The notes beneath the pieces were generated by a model that saw only the letters and a list, made by a program, of their open reading frames with translations, was not told the DNA's origin and did no database searches. 19,993 bases of DNA from an uncultured Clostridia bacterium (GTDB taxonomy: Bacteria > Bacillota > Clostridia > Christensenellales > Aristaeellaceae): assembly GCA_934647235.1 (NCBI GenBank), contig CAKUFG010000035.1:1-19993 (forward strand), written 5' to 3'. This document shows, piece by piece, positions 1 to 6,823 of this stretch. The translations under genes were made by a program, and so were the position numbers. The number at the start of each line of letters is the position of its first letter. Within the stretch, counting starts at the first letter, position 1.

Positions 1-856
1 GCACCGAGGCGGGCAGCGTTACCTGCCTGAGCGCCGTGCGGTAAAAGGCGTAATCGCCGATGGTCTCAATGCCCTCCGCCAGCGTAAGCTCGGTCAGCGC
101 CGCGCTTTCGCACAGGGATTCTGGAATATGCTTCACGCTGCCGGGAAGCGCCAACGAAACAAGATTCATGCTGCATAAGCTGTTCGGCTCCAGCTCCGTA
201 ACAGAATCCGGAATGGTCAGCGCGCGCAGATACGGCAGGTTTGCCAACGCCCCGCCACCGATGCTTTGCACGCTGTCGGGGATGGTCAGCGCAGTGGCCG
301 CGCAATACAGGTTCTCCAGCGCACCCTCGCCCAGGCGGCGCACGCGCGGCAGGTCGATTGCGTCGCCCGCCCGCAGCCGGGGCGCATAGAGCAGCGTATC
401 GGCGCGCCGGTCGATCAGATACCCGCGCTCCACAGTGAAATACGGATTGTCCGGATCCAACGCAATCTCCGCCGTCACATGCGAAAAGCAGCCCTCGGCA
501 ATGCGCTCCAGACTGGCAGGAAAGTAGAGTTTCTTTACATCATGGCAGCAGGTAAAAGCCCCGTCATCCAGATACCTGAGGGTGCCAGGCAGGATGATCG
601 CCTCCACCAGCGCTCCTTCAAACGCACTCTCCGAATTGTTAAACGCATTTTCGCCAATGCCCACCACGGGCTGCCCGCCCAGGGCGTCGGGCACGGTGAT
701 CACCGCGGGCGTTTGCGCCTCGTCTGCCACGTAGTACATCGTCACGATCGCGCCGTCCGGGGTAAGCATATAGGTAAAATCGCCTTCCGTATCTCCAAGC
801 GCGGCCATGACCGGCAGGCACAAGAGCGCAAGCATCACGGCAAATAGCTTTTTCAT
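1..856 (-). CDS. BspA-type leucine-rich repeat secreted protein (partial, C-terminus outside window)
   Basis: An open frame runs on the minus strand from ATG at 856 to the left edge without a stop, giving 285 visible residues. The start has a GAGAGGTG ribosome binding site and opens with a signal peptide (MKKLFAVMLALLCLPVMA). From about residue 45 the protein shows repeats of the LRR_5/BspA kind: 'ALTIPDSVQSIGGGAL', 'ALTIPDSVTELEPNSL', 'SLALPGSVKHIPESL', 'ELTLAEGIETIGDYAF', each about 23 residues. Proteins of this family are exported and often mediate adhesion, but a binding partner cannot be read from the sequence. It lies 118 bases downstream of another secreted-protein gene on the same strand, with a terminator between them, so it probably has its own weak promoter or depends on read-through. 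I see no clear promoter in front of it. The family call is confident; the role is unknown. Confidence 0.88.
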   Translation of the reverse strand, partial: MKKLFAVMLALLCLPVMAALGDTEGDFTYMLTPDGAIVTMYYVADEAQTPAVITVPDALGGQPVVGIGENAFNNSESAFEGALVEAIILPGTLRYLDDGAFTCCHDVKKLYFPASLERIAEGCFSHVTAEIALDPDNPYFTVERGYLIDRRADTLLYAPRLRAGDAIDLPRVRRLGEGALENLYCAATALTIPDSVQSIGGGALANLPYLRALTIPDSVTELEPNSLCSMNLVSLALPGSVKHIPESLCESAALTELTLAEGIETIGDYAFYRTALRQVTLPASV

Positions 857-930
857 AGGCAGCACCTCTCGCTATAAAGACGAAAAAGTCCAGCGTTTTC
901 CTGCGTGCAGGCAAAGTTTTTTCGGGCATG

Positions 931-960
931 CAAAAGCCGCCTGATCAAAATCAGGCGGCT
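931..960 (-). terminator. Rho-independent terminator after the CARDB-like protein gene
   Basis: A perfect 10-base-pair stem (AGCCGCCTGA / TCAGGCGGCT, 935-944 with 951-960) with a six-base loop is followed on the minus strand by TTTT. It sits 14 bases after the stop codon at 974. The T-run is short, so some read-through into the LRR gene is possible. Confidence 0.8.
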
Positions 961-973
961 GATGGGTATGTAA

Positions 974-2899
974 TTATTCGTCCTCGCTGGGCGCATCCGC
1001 AGGCTTACGGCTGGCGCGGCGGCGGCGGGAAGGCGCGTCGGCAGCGTTTTCAGCGGGGGTATCCTGCGCGGGCTGCTCCTGCGCGGGAGCCTGGGGCTGG
1101 GGCTGCGAATCCTCGCGGGTCAGGCGGTACGCGCCGCCGTCGTCGGATTGCTGCTTGACGGGCTGGGGCGCATCCTCCTTGAGAATTTCATCCGAGGGCT
1201 TTTCGCTCAGCGCGTCGGGCGCGGCCTCCGGCTCGGTATCGGCGATATCGGCCTCGCCGTAACGGGCGGGCTCGGTATAATCGCGGCGCTCGGCCAGATC
1301 CATATGATCGTAGGCGTTGCGGGAGGTGCTGCGGCGCTTGGCGCGCATCACGGTGCTGACGGCGAACAGCAGGAAGCTGGCGCCAAACAGCCCGGCGAAC
1401 ACCAGCGCGGCGGTGCGCAGATAGCCGCTGGTCTGGCTGGCCACGGGCTCAAGCACCTCGATGGGCGCAACCGTGACGGTAACCAGGGGCGCGACCGTCA
1501 CCTGCGGCACGGCGGTGGGCGCAGCAGTAGGCGCGGCGTAGGCAATGGTGATTTCGTTGGAATCAAAGGTCTGGGTGTTATCCAGCGCATCCTTGATGCT
1601 GGCGGTAAAGCGGAACTTGCCCGCCTGGGAGATGGTGAAATCGCGCTCGATGGTGACGGTCTGCGAAGGGGCCAGCTCGCTCACGGTGGTGATGCGGGTA
1701 GCGCCGTGATACAGGGTCACGTTCTTGGCCGTCTGGGAGGAATTGTTGGTCAGCTTCAGGGTGAAGCGCACATCGGCGGGCACCTGCGCCACGGTGGCGG
1801 TGCTGGCGGCGGCGTCCAGGGTCAGATGCATCATCTGGCCGGGGCTGTAAACGCTGATCTTGACCTCGTTGGAGGAGATCACGTTGGTAGCGCCCGTATT
1901 ATCCGGCAGGGTGACGGAATACTTGAAGGACGTGCTTTCGGACAGGGTGAACTGCTTTTCGCGCACCAGCGTTTCGCCGGGGCCCAGGGTGAGATTGGTG
2001 AAGATCTCGCCGTACTTGGCATCCGTCACGCTGATATTGGAATAGGTAATGTTGCCGTTGTTCTTGATGGTCAGGGTGAGGGTAACGGTGTCGCCGTTCT
2101 CGATGGAGGTCTTGTCGGCCGTCAGGATTTCATCCAGCACCAGGCCGGGATTGGCCTTGGGGATGGTGACGGCGGGCAGCTCCTGGGACAGGGACTCGTC
2201 CCCCGCCTTGTAGGTCACCTTGCCGCGGCTGGTCAGATCGTTCTGGCGCATGGTGGCGGTGAACTTGATGGTCTTGCGCTCGCCCGGCGCCAGCGAGGTG
2301 ACGGACTGCGCATTGGCGGAAATGGAGGTGTTCTCCTCCACGCGGATGTTCTTGATTTCCACATTGCCGGAATTGTACAGCTCATACTGCACGGTGGCGG
2401 TCTTGCCGTTGCGCACCACCTCGGGATCGATGGTACGGTTGACCGTCAGGCGCGGAGCCGTACCGGTAAAGGTCAGCGCGGCGCTGGCGCTGAGGGACTT
2501 GACCACCACGTTGCCGCTGGCGTCCACATCGTTATAGCTGAGCATGTAGGTCAGCTTGCCCTCGTCCAGCTGCTGCTGGGTGACGCTGTAGGTATGCTGC
2601 GCGGTCACATAATCGCCCTTTTTGATCAGCGCCTGGCCGCCGTCCCCAAAGGTAGGCACCAGCGCGCCGCTGGGATCGTAGAGCATGACCGGCTCGGTCA
2701 TGTCGGTTTCGCCCGCGTTAACCACGCGCACCGACACCGTAACGGGGCCGGGCGCGGTGAGGCTGGAAGGCTCGACCGACAGGGTAAAATTGATATTGTC
2801 GTCCGCCATGGCGGGCAGCGCAAACAGCAATGCCAGCAGCAGAAGCAGCGTTGTAAGCATTGCGCGGATACTTCTTTTGGATTCATGGGCAAAAAACAT
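974..2899 (-). CDS. Secreted, membrane-anchored protein with CARDB-like repeated beta-sandwich domains
   Basis: This 641-residue protein starts at ATG 2899, chosen over an in-frame ATG at 2953 because a GGAAGGGGGG ribosome binding site precedes it and the signal peptide follows (MLTTLLLLLALLFALPAMA). The outer part has about four repeats of 100-115 residues of the CARDB/NEW3 type, seen in 'VTVSVRVVNAGETDM', 'ATVQYELYNSGNVEIKNI', 'VTLTLTIKNNGNITYSNI' and 'VRFTLKLTNNSSQTAKNV'. A Pro/Thr/Val-rich linker follows, then one membrane helix at about 492-517, a basic stop-transfer (MRAKRRS) and a 124-residue cytoplasmic tail that is rich in Asp, Glu, Pro and Gln and holds an SRRRRASRK cluster. The layout suggests a surface protein with a stalk of Ig-like domains and a possibly interacting tail. 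It stands alone with its own promoter and terminator. The topology is well supported; the function is unknown. Confidence 0.85.
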   Translation of the reverse strand: MFFAHESKRSIRAMLTTLLLLLALLFALPAMADDNINFTLSVEPSSLTAPGPVTVSVRVVNAGETDMTEPVMLYDPSGALVPTFGDGGQALIKKGDYVTAQHTYSVTQQQLDEGKLTYMLSYNDVDASGNVVVKSLSASAALTFTGTAPRLTVNRTIDPEVVRNGKTATVQYELYNSGNVEIKNIRVEENTSISANAQSVTSLAPGERKTIKFTATMRQNDLTSRGKVTYKAGDESLSQELPAVTIPKANPGLVLDEILTADKTSIENGDTVTLTLTIKNNGNITYSNISVTDAKYGEIFTNLTLGPGETLVREKQFTLSESTSFKYSVTLPDNTGATNVISSNEVKISVYSPGQMMHLTLDAAASTATVAQVPADVRFTLKLTNNSSQTAKNVTLYHGATRITTVSELAPSQTVTIERDFTISQAGKFRFTASIKDALDNTQTFDSNEITIAYAAPTAAPTAVPQVTVAPLVTVTVAPIEVLEPVASQTSGYLRTAALVFAGLFGASFLLFAVSTVMRAKRRSTSRNAYDHMDLAERRDYTEPARYGEADIADTEPEAAPDALSEKPSDEILKEDAPQPVKQQSDDGGAYRLTREDSQPQPQAPAQEQPAQDTPAENAADAPSRRRRASRKPADAPSEDE

Positions 2900-2958
2900 G
2901 CCCGACCCCCCTTCCTGATACGCGGACACCCGCGTGGAACGGCATGATTGCAAATTTT

Positions 2959-2987
2959 ATTGTACTTTATTCATTGCGTTCTGTCAA
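2959..2987 (-). promoter_or_regulatory. Sigma-A promoter of the CARDB-like protein gene
   Basis: On the minus strand TTGACA (2987-2982) and TACAAT (2964-2959) are separated by exactly 17 bases, in an AT-rich patch 60 bases upstream of the start codon. A TTGTAA hexamer (3030-3025, same orientation) lies 37 bases upstream of the -35 box. Confidence 0.85.
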
Positions 2988-3100
2988 GCAAAGCGCAGCT
3001 TTTCCAGTTATTTCTGCAGAGTTTTTACAATATTATCGGTGCTCGGCACGCCCGCATTGGGGAAAGCAGGGCCCCAGGACCCTGCCGCCGGTGAAAAACA

Positions 3101-3129
3101 TTGACAAAATCCATCGAAAACCGTATGAT
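3101..3129 (+). promoter_or_regulatory. Sigma-A promoter of prmA-rsmE
   Basis: TTGACA (3101-3106) and TATGAT (3124-3129) are 17 bases apart. The predicted transcript would start near 3136 and carry a leader of about 92 bases before prmA. A GCAGGG/CCCTGC hairpin lies just upstream (3066-3085). It has no T-run and faces no gene end, so it is not a convincing terminator. Confidence 0.85.
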
Positions 3130-3149
3130 GAAATATGGTTCATGATTGA

Positions 3150-3203
3150 CTGCGTTCGCCGGAACGCAGCCCATGGTCTGTGCCGCAGCGCGGCCTTTCA
3201 GAC
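3150..3203 (+). other. Two hairpins in the prmA leader
   Basis: The 5' leader contains an 8-base-pair stem (CTGCGTTC / GAACGCAG, 3150-3157 with 3162-3169). A nested hairpin follows, with outer arms GTCTG/CAGAC (3176-3180 with 3199-3203) and inner arms GCCGC/GCGGC (3182-3186 with 3190-3194), ending six bases before the AGGAG ribosome binding site. No T-run follows directly, so this is not a plain terminator. It may affect translation or mRNA stability; no known riboswitch class is recognised. Confidence 0.5.
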
Positions 3204-3227
3204 TGTTTGAAGGAGTTTTTTCTATTT

Positions 3228-4157
3228 ATGGATTGGATTGAAGTGACCATTTCTACCAACACCGAGGGCGCGGATATTGTTTCGGAGACGCTGATGCGCC
3301 AGGGCGCGGTAGGCACGCAGATTATTGACCGCAGCGATGTGCCCGATCCCGATAAGCCCAACGGCTATTGGGAGCTGATCGACCGCAAAATGCTGGATGA
3401 AATGCCCGAGGATGTGCAGGTGAAGGCCTGGTTTTCCACCGTGGAGGAGCTGCGCGGGCTGAAAAACTGCCTGGACGCGCTGCCTGAGCTGACGGGCATG
3501 GACCTGGGCACGCTCAGAATCTTCCAGGAGGGCGTGCACGAGCAGGATTGGGCCGAGTGCTGGAAGCAGTATTACAAGCCCTTCCGTGCCGGCGAGCACC
3601 TGGTGATCAAGCCCAGCTGGGAAACCTGGGATGAGCAGCCCGGCGATCTGGTGATCGAGCTGGATCCCGGCATGGCCTTTGGCACGGGCACGCACGAGAC
3701 CACCGCCATGTGCGTGGCCATGATTGAAAAGCATTATCATGGCGGCGAGGTGCTGGACGTGGGCACGGGCAGCGGCATCCTGGCCATCGCGGCGGCGCGG
3801 CTGGGCGCGCGAGAGGTGCTGGGTGTGGATATCGACCCCATGGCCGTGCGCGTGGCGCAGGAAAATGTGGAAAAGAACGGCCTGGCCGATCGCGTGACCA
3901 TCTGCGAGGGCGATCTGGTCAAGGGTCTGGATAACGTGCAGTGCGAGTTCGCCGTGGCCAACATCCTGGCCGAGGTGATCATGCTGCTGGCCGCGCCACT
4001 CAAGAGCCATCTGACCGAGAACGCCACGTTCGTGTGCTCCGGCATCCTGCGTGAGCGCGAGGATGAGGTGACCAAGGTGCTCACCGCCAACGGCTATCAG
4101 CTGTTTGACCGGATGGAGAAGGGCGACTGGGTAGCGCTGGCCGCCCGCGTGCGCTGA
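3228..4157 (+). CDS. prmA: Ribosomal protein L11 methyltransferase
   Basis: PrmA transfers methyl groups from S-adenosylmethionine to ribosomal protein L11 in the cytoplasm. The 309-residue product is of family length and has the expected landmarks: an N-terminal L11-recognition domain (about 1-115), 'FGTGTHETT' at 151-159, the SAM-binding motif 'VLDVGTGSGILAIAA' at about 175-189, the acidic 'GVDIDP' after strand 2, and 'NILAEV' at 245-250. The ATG at 3228 was chosen because AGGAG at 3211-3215 precedes it and family proteins start with a similar 'WIEV' strand; an in-frame start at 3180 would add 16 unrelated residues. It is followed one base after its stop by rsmE, the usual prmA-rsmE pairing in Firmicutes, so the two are almost certainly co-transcribed from the promoter at 3101-3129. 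Confidence 0.96.
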   Translation: MDWIEVTISTNTEGADIVSETLMRQGAVGTQIIDRSDVPDPDKPNGYWELIDRKMLDEMPEDVQVKAWFSTVEELRGLKNCLDALPELTGMDLGTLRIFQEGVHEQDWAECWKQYYKPFRAGEHLVIKPSWETWDEQPGDLVIELDPGMAFGTGTHETTAMCVAMIEKHYHGGEVLDVGTGSGILAIAAARLGAREVLGVDIDPMAVRVAQENVEKNGLADRVTICEGDLVKGLDNVQCEFAVANILAEVIMLLAAPLKSHLTENATFVCSGILREREDEVTKVLTANGYQLFDRMEKGDWVALAARVR

Positions 4158-4158
4158 T

Positions 4159-4884
4159 ATGCATCGTTTTTTTGCCGATGAGCGCGGCATTCAGGGCGAT
4201 ACGGCCTATCTGGAGGCGGAGGACGCCCGCCACGCCCTGCGCGTGCTGCGGCTGGATGTGGGCGCGCAGGTGCAGCTGTTTGCTGCTGGTCAGGCCTACG
4301 CGGCCAGCATCTGCCAGACCGGCCCGGACGGCGTGGCTGTGCGCGTGCTTGAAAGGCTGAGAAGCCCCGAGGCTTCCCTGCGCGTTACGCTGTATCAGGG
4401 CGTGCCCAAGGGCGATAAGATGGATTATATCGTGCAGAAATGCACCGAGGCGGGCGTTTGCCGCATCGTGCCGGTGGAAATGCCCCGGTGCGTGGCGCAT
4501 CTGGACGGCAAGGACGATAAAAAGCTCGCCCGCTGGAACCGCATCGCCCGCGAAGCGGCCAAGCAGGCCTTTCGCCCCGTCACGCCCGAGGTGGCCGCAC
4601 CCATCGATCTGAGCGCTCTGTGCCGCGCGCTGCTCGGCCATCAGCTGGCGCTGGTGCCCTGGGAGGATGCGCGCGAGGGCACGCTGCCGCGCCTGATCAG
4701 CCCGGATATCGCCGACCTGGCCATCGTGATCGGCCCGGAGGGCGGCATGGGCGAAAACGAGGTGCAGCGCATGCTGGACAGCGGCGCGCGCGCCGTGACG
4801 CTGGGGCCGCGCATTTTCCGCACCGAAACCGCCGGGCTGGCGGCAATCATCGCCGCCATGACGCTGAGCGGAAACCTGGAATAA
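4159..4884 (+). CDS. rsmE: 16S rRNA (uracil-1498-N3)-methyltransferase
   Basis: RsmE methylates N3 of U1498 in 16S rRNA, late in assembly of the 30S subunit. The 241-residue product has the family's N-terminal PUA-like region (MHRFFADERG...) and a SPOUT methyltransferase domain with its SAM-binding knot. The key signatures are 'IGPEGGMGENEV' at 191-202 and 'LGPRIFRTETAGLAAI' at 215-230. The start codon is one base past the prmA stop, so translation is probably coupled; there is no separate strong ribosome binding site. Length and motifs are normal. It is the last gene of the prmA operon, whose transcription probably ends at the hairpin plus T7 at 5101-5124. Confidence 0.96.
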   Translation: MHRFFADERGIQGDTAYLEAEDARHALRVLRLDVGAQVQLFAAGQAYAASICQTGPDGVAVRVLERLRSPEASLRVTLYQGVPKGDKMDYIVQKCTEAGVCRIVPVEMPRCVAHLDGKDDKKLARWNRIAREAAKQAFRPVTPEVAAPIDLSALCRALLGHQLALVPWEDAREGTLPRLISPDIADLAIVIGPEGGMGENEVQRMLDSGARAVTLGPRIFRTETAGLAAIIAAMTLSGNLE

Positions 4885-4914
4885 TTTCATCCTTGGAAAC
4901 CGTTTTTTATGATT

Positions 4915-5117
4915 GCCGCCCCTTGGGCGGCTCACGTCATTTTCTTGTGAGCCAGAGGCTCACGGGCAGAAAATGACATAGGAAGCAGCCTGACGGCTGC
5001 TTCTCGCGCCGTACACGCCGCCGCTGCGGATTACATATGAAGGAGCTGCGGCCCCTTCATGCATCCCAAGAGCTTCAACAAGGCTTTTTTGACAGGCTGC
5101 GCCGCCCCGTGGGCGGC
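4915..5117. repeat. Hairpin-array element between rsmE and the CotH-like gene
   Basis: The gene-free stretch 4885-5358 holds five consecutive hairpins. These are GCCGCCC/GGGCGGC (4915-4931); a long stem GTCATTTTC/GAAAATGAC (4936-4944 with 4969-4977) enclosing GTGAGCC/GGCTCAC; GAAGCAGCC/GGCTGCTTC (4982-5003); ATGAAGG/CCTTCAT (5037-5060); and a second GCCGCCC/GGGCGGC (5101-5117). The first and last hairpins are nearly identical 18-base sequences differing at one position, and they frame the element as direct repeats. No convincing protein is encoded. The structure resembles a dispersed intergenic element, possibly one inserted into or next to the terminator of the prmA operon. This origin is inference. 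Confidence 0.6.
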
Positions 5118-5124
5118 TTTTTTT
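5101..5124 (+). terminator. Rho-independent terminator, probably of prmA-rsmE
   Basis: The stem GCCGCCC / GGGCGGC (5101-5107 with 5111-5117) with loop CGT is followed at once by seven T residues (5118-5124). It is a textbook terminator but lies 217 bases past the rsmE stop, with the hairpin array in between. Confidence 0.85.
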
Positions 5125-5183
5125 ATGCGCGGCGCGCGTCAAGGCAGGAATTGTAAATTATTGGATATAGCTCCAATTGGCTA

Positions 5184-5212
5184 TTGCTAATCCTGTTAAA
5201 TCATGGTATATT
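5184..5212 (+). promoter_or_regulatory. Promoter of the CotH-like gene
   Basis: TTGCTA (5184-5189) and TATATT (5207-5212) are 17 bases apart in an AT-rich patch. TTGTAA (5151-5156) lies 27 bases upstream of the -35 box. The leader would be about 140 bases. It includes an unused AGGAGG-like run at 5280-5287 that is followed only by a four-codon TTG frame. Confidence 0.65.
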
Positions 5213-5358
5213 GCAGTTGCAGCTGTTTTCTATGATCGTATCGTTTATTCAATACAAAAAGTGGCAAGGACATTGAAAAAGGAGGGGTTGTCCGGCTAAG
5301 AACGCACTTTTGTTTCTCACATCTTCACAATTGACCTGCCCAAAAGGAGGAATCTTTC

Positions 5359-6618
5359 GTGAACAAATGGCGTTCCTTTGCAGTACTGTGCTGCATCATG
5401 ATTCTGTGCGCGCTGCCCGCGATGGCGCAGGAGAAGCAAACCCTGCCGGTAATTACGATCACCTACGCCTCCGACGCCTCTCTCTCTCAGGAAACCGCTG
5501 TAGACGCGCAGATCACGGTGGCGGAGGGCGGCCAGGAAAGCACCTTCCAGGCCAGGCTGCGGCTGAATAAAACGGCTTTGGATTTGGTGGAGAAAGACCT
5601 GCCGCAGCAGAGCCTGCATATTGAAAGCATTGATCAGGGCGCGAAAACGCGCTTCGTCCTGTATAACGATGGCGGAGATGCGCTGCGAACCAAGCTGCTC
5701 AGCACGGCCTGCTCCAGCCTGGTGGCTCAGGGCCCCGTGGCGGTGCCTGTGCGCACGCAGGAGCCGGTGGAGGTGTACGTCAACGGCGATTACCGTGGCC
5801 TGTATTCCCGGCGAGAGGATATCGCAGACGCCATTGCCCGCTTTGAGGGGCTGGACAGCACCGCCATGCTCAATGCAGCCGATGTGAACATGGAAGCCTT
5901 CTGCGGCGATACGTCCGGCATTACCAACGCCCTTCAGCAGATTAAGAGCCTGAACCTCTCCCTTGAAGCGGATCGGCAGACACTGAGCGCGCTGCTGGAT
6001 ACCGAGAGCTTTTTGAACTGGGCGGCGGTAAACGTATTCTTCGGCAATCTGAATATGAAAAGCGACGTTGTCTTCTATCAGGTTGGCAATGGGCCGGTCA
6101 AGTGCGCCATGGGCGATTTTGCCTACGCGCTGATGTTTGCCTCGACCAACCCGCTTGCCTCGCTGAATACGATGACCACGGATTCTGTCGTCATCATAGA
6201 AAGCATGCTGCTTAGCCAGCCTGAATACCGCGAGGCCTTCCTGATCAAGCTGGGCGCGCTGTATCAGGCCTTGCCCACGCAGACGCTTCAGCAGGCTGTG
6301 GACGCGGCGAACGCCCAAATCGTCTCCGCGCTGCCACGTCACATGGAGCGCTGGACTGCAGCCTTCATCCAGGCCATGGCCGGCAAGAATAACTATCTCG
6401 TCACAAACACGCAGGAGGCGCTGCTCTGCCAGCAGTATGCCATCTACCGTTTGCGGGATAAAACGCTGGTGCGGCGTCCCTGGTATCTGTACGATCTGAC
6501 CCAGAGCGCGCTGGAGGTATCCGATGCGGATATGCTGCGCTATTTCGGCGGCGAAAAGCCTGCACTGATCGAAGTACCTACCGACACCTGGGAGGAGTAT
6601 AAAGCCAGCAATCAGTAA
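5359..6618 (+). CDS. Secreted CotH-like protein, probably a degenerate kinase
   Basis: The 419-residue product starts at GTG 5359, eight bases after AAAAGGAGG, and opens with a signal peptide ending near 'ALPAMA' (residue 23). The family call rests on 'VEVYVNGDYRGLYSRREDI' (137-155), which matches the CotH signature of a short strand, NGEYxGLY and a following RE; on 'GDALRTKLLS' before it; and on 'SQPEYREAFLIKLGALYQ' near the end. CotH proteins are atypical secreted or spore-coat kinases. In the region that normally reads wDlDwa, this protein has 'MGDFAYAL' (251-258), so the second Asp is Ala. I also see no clear Gly-Asn-Ser-Ser loop or paired Lys. It may therefore be a pseudokinase or a binding protein. 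It is a single gene between two terminators. The family call is moderate and loss of activity is inferred. Confidence 0.7.
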   Translation: MNKWRSFAVLCCIMILCALPAMAQEKQTLPVITITYASDASLSQETAVDAQITVAEGGQESTFQARLRLNKTALDLVEKDLPQQSLHIESIDQGAKTRFVLYNDGGDALRTKLLSTACSSLVAQGPVAVPVRTQEPVEVYVNGDYRGLYSRREDIADAIARFEGLDSTAMLNAADVNMEAFCGDTSGITNALQQIKSLNLSLEADRQTLSALLDTESFLNWAAVNVFFGNLNMKSDVVFYQVGNGPVKCAMGDFAYALMFASTNPLASLNTMTTDSVVIIESMLLSQPEYREAFLIKLGALYQALPTQTLQQAVDAANAQIVSALPRHMERWTAAFIQAMAGKNNYLVTNTQEALLCQQYAIYRLRDKTLVRRPWYLYDLTQSALEVSDADMLRYFGGEKPALIEVPTDTWEEYKASNQ

Positions 6619-6689
6619 CTGGCGGAAACCTGGAATAAAACGGAAATTTTAAGCCAATCCATGCTTTTACAGGCCGTTCTGAGCGAACG

Positions 6690-6733
6690 GCGGCGCTTTT
6701 CCGGCTGCGGCGGGAGGGAGCGCTGCTTTTTTT
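6690..6733 (+). terminator. Terminator of the CotH-like gene
   Basis: GCGGCGCT (6690-6697) pairs with AGCGCTGC (6719-6726) over eight positions with one G-U wobble, followed by seven T residues (6727-6733). A smaller GCCGTTC/GAACGGC hairpin (6673-6691) lies just before it. Confidence 0.75.
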
Positions 6734-6766
6734 ACAGTTTCAATTGTAATAATTTCGCAATAATCA

Positions 6767-6795
6767 TTTACATTTCTGAAATGCTGTGATAAAAT
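6767..6795 (+). promoter_or_regulatory. Promoter of the SH3/peptidoglycan-binding protein gene
   Basis: TTTACA (6767-6772) and TAAAAT (6790-6795) are 17 bases apart. TTGTAA (6744-6749) lies 17 bases upstream of the -35 box. The transcript would begin about 20 bases before the ribosome binding site. Confidence 0.75.
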
Positions 6796-6823
6796 GAGAC
6801 GACTACAAAAGGGGGTCCTTTTT

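Noticed and set aside
1148..2947. A 599-codon open frame on the plus strand opposite the CARDB-like gene
   Set aside because: It is Gly/His/Arg-rich low-complexity translation of the antisense strand in GC-rich DNA, with no ribosome binding site. The minus-strand gene has a signal peptide, domains, promoter and terminator.
3066..3085. GCAGGG/CCCTGC hairpin as a terminator
   Set aside because: It has no T-run, and it lies between two divergent promoters where no transcript ends.
3222..4190. A 322-codon minus-strand frame opposite prmA
   Set aside because: It is His/Gln/Ala-rich antisense sequence of a clear prmA gene.
4960..5142. A 60-codon minus-strand frame after rsmE
   Set aside because: It lies fully inside the hairpin array, and its codons are dictated by the inverted repeats.
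5275..5299. A second AGGAGG-type ribosome binding site followed by TTG
   Set aside because: The frame has only three sense codons and the spacing is too short; the real start is GTG 5359 after a better site.
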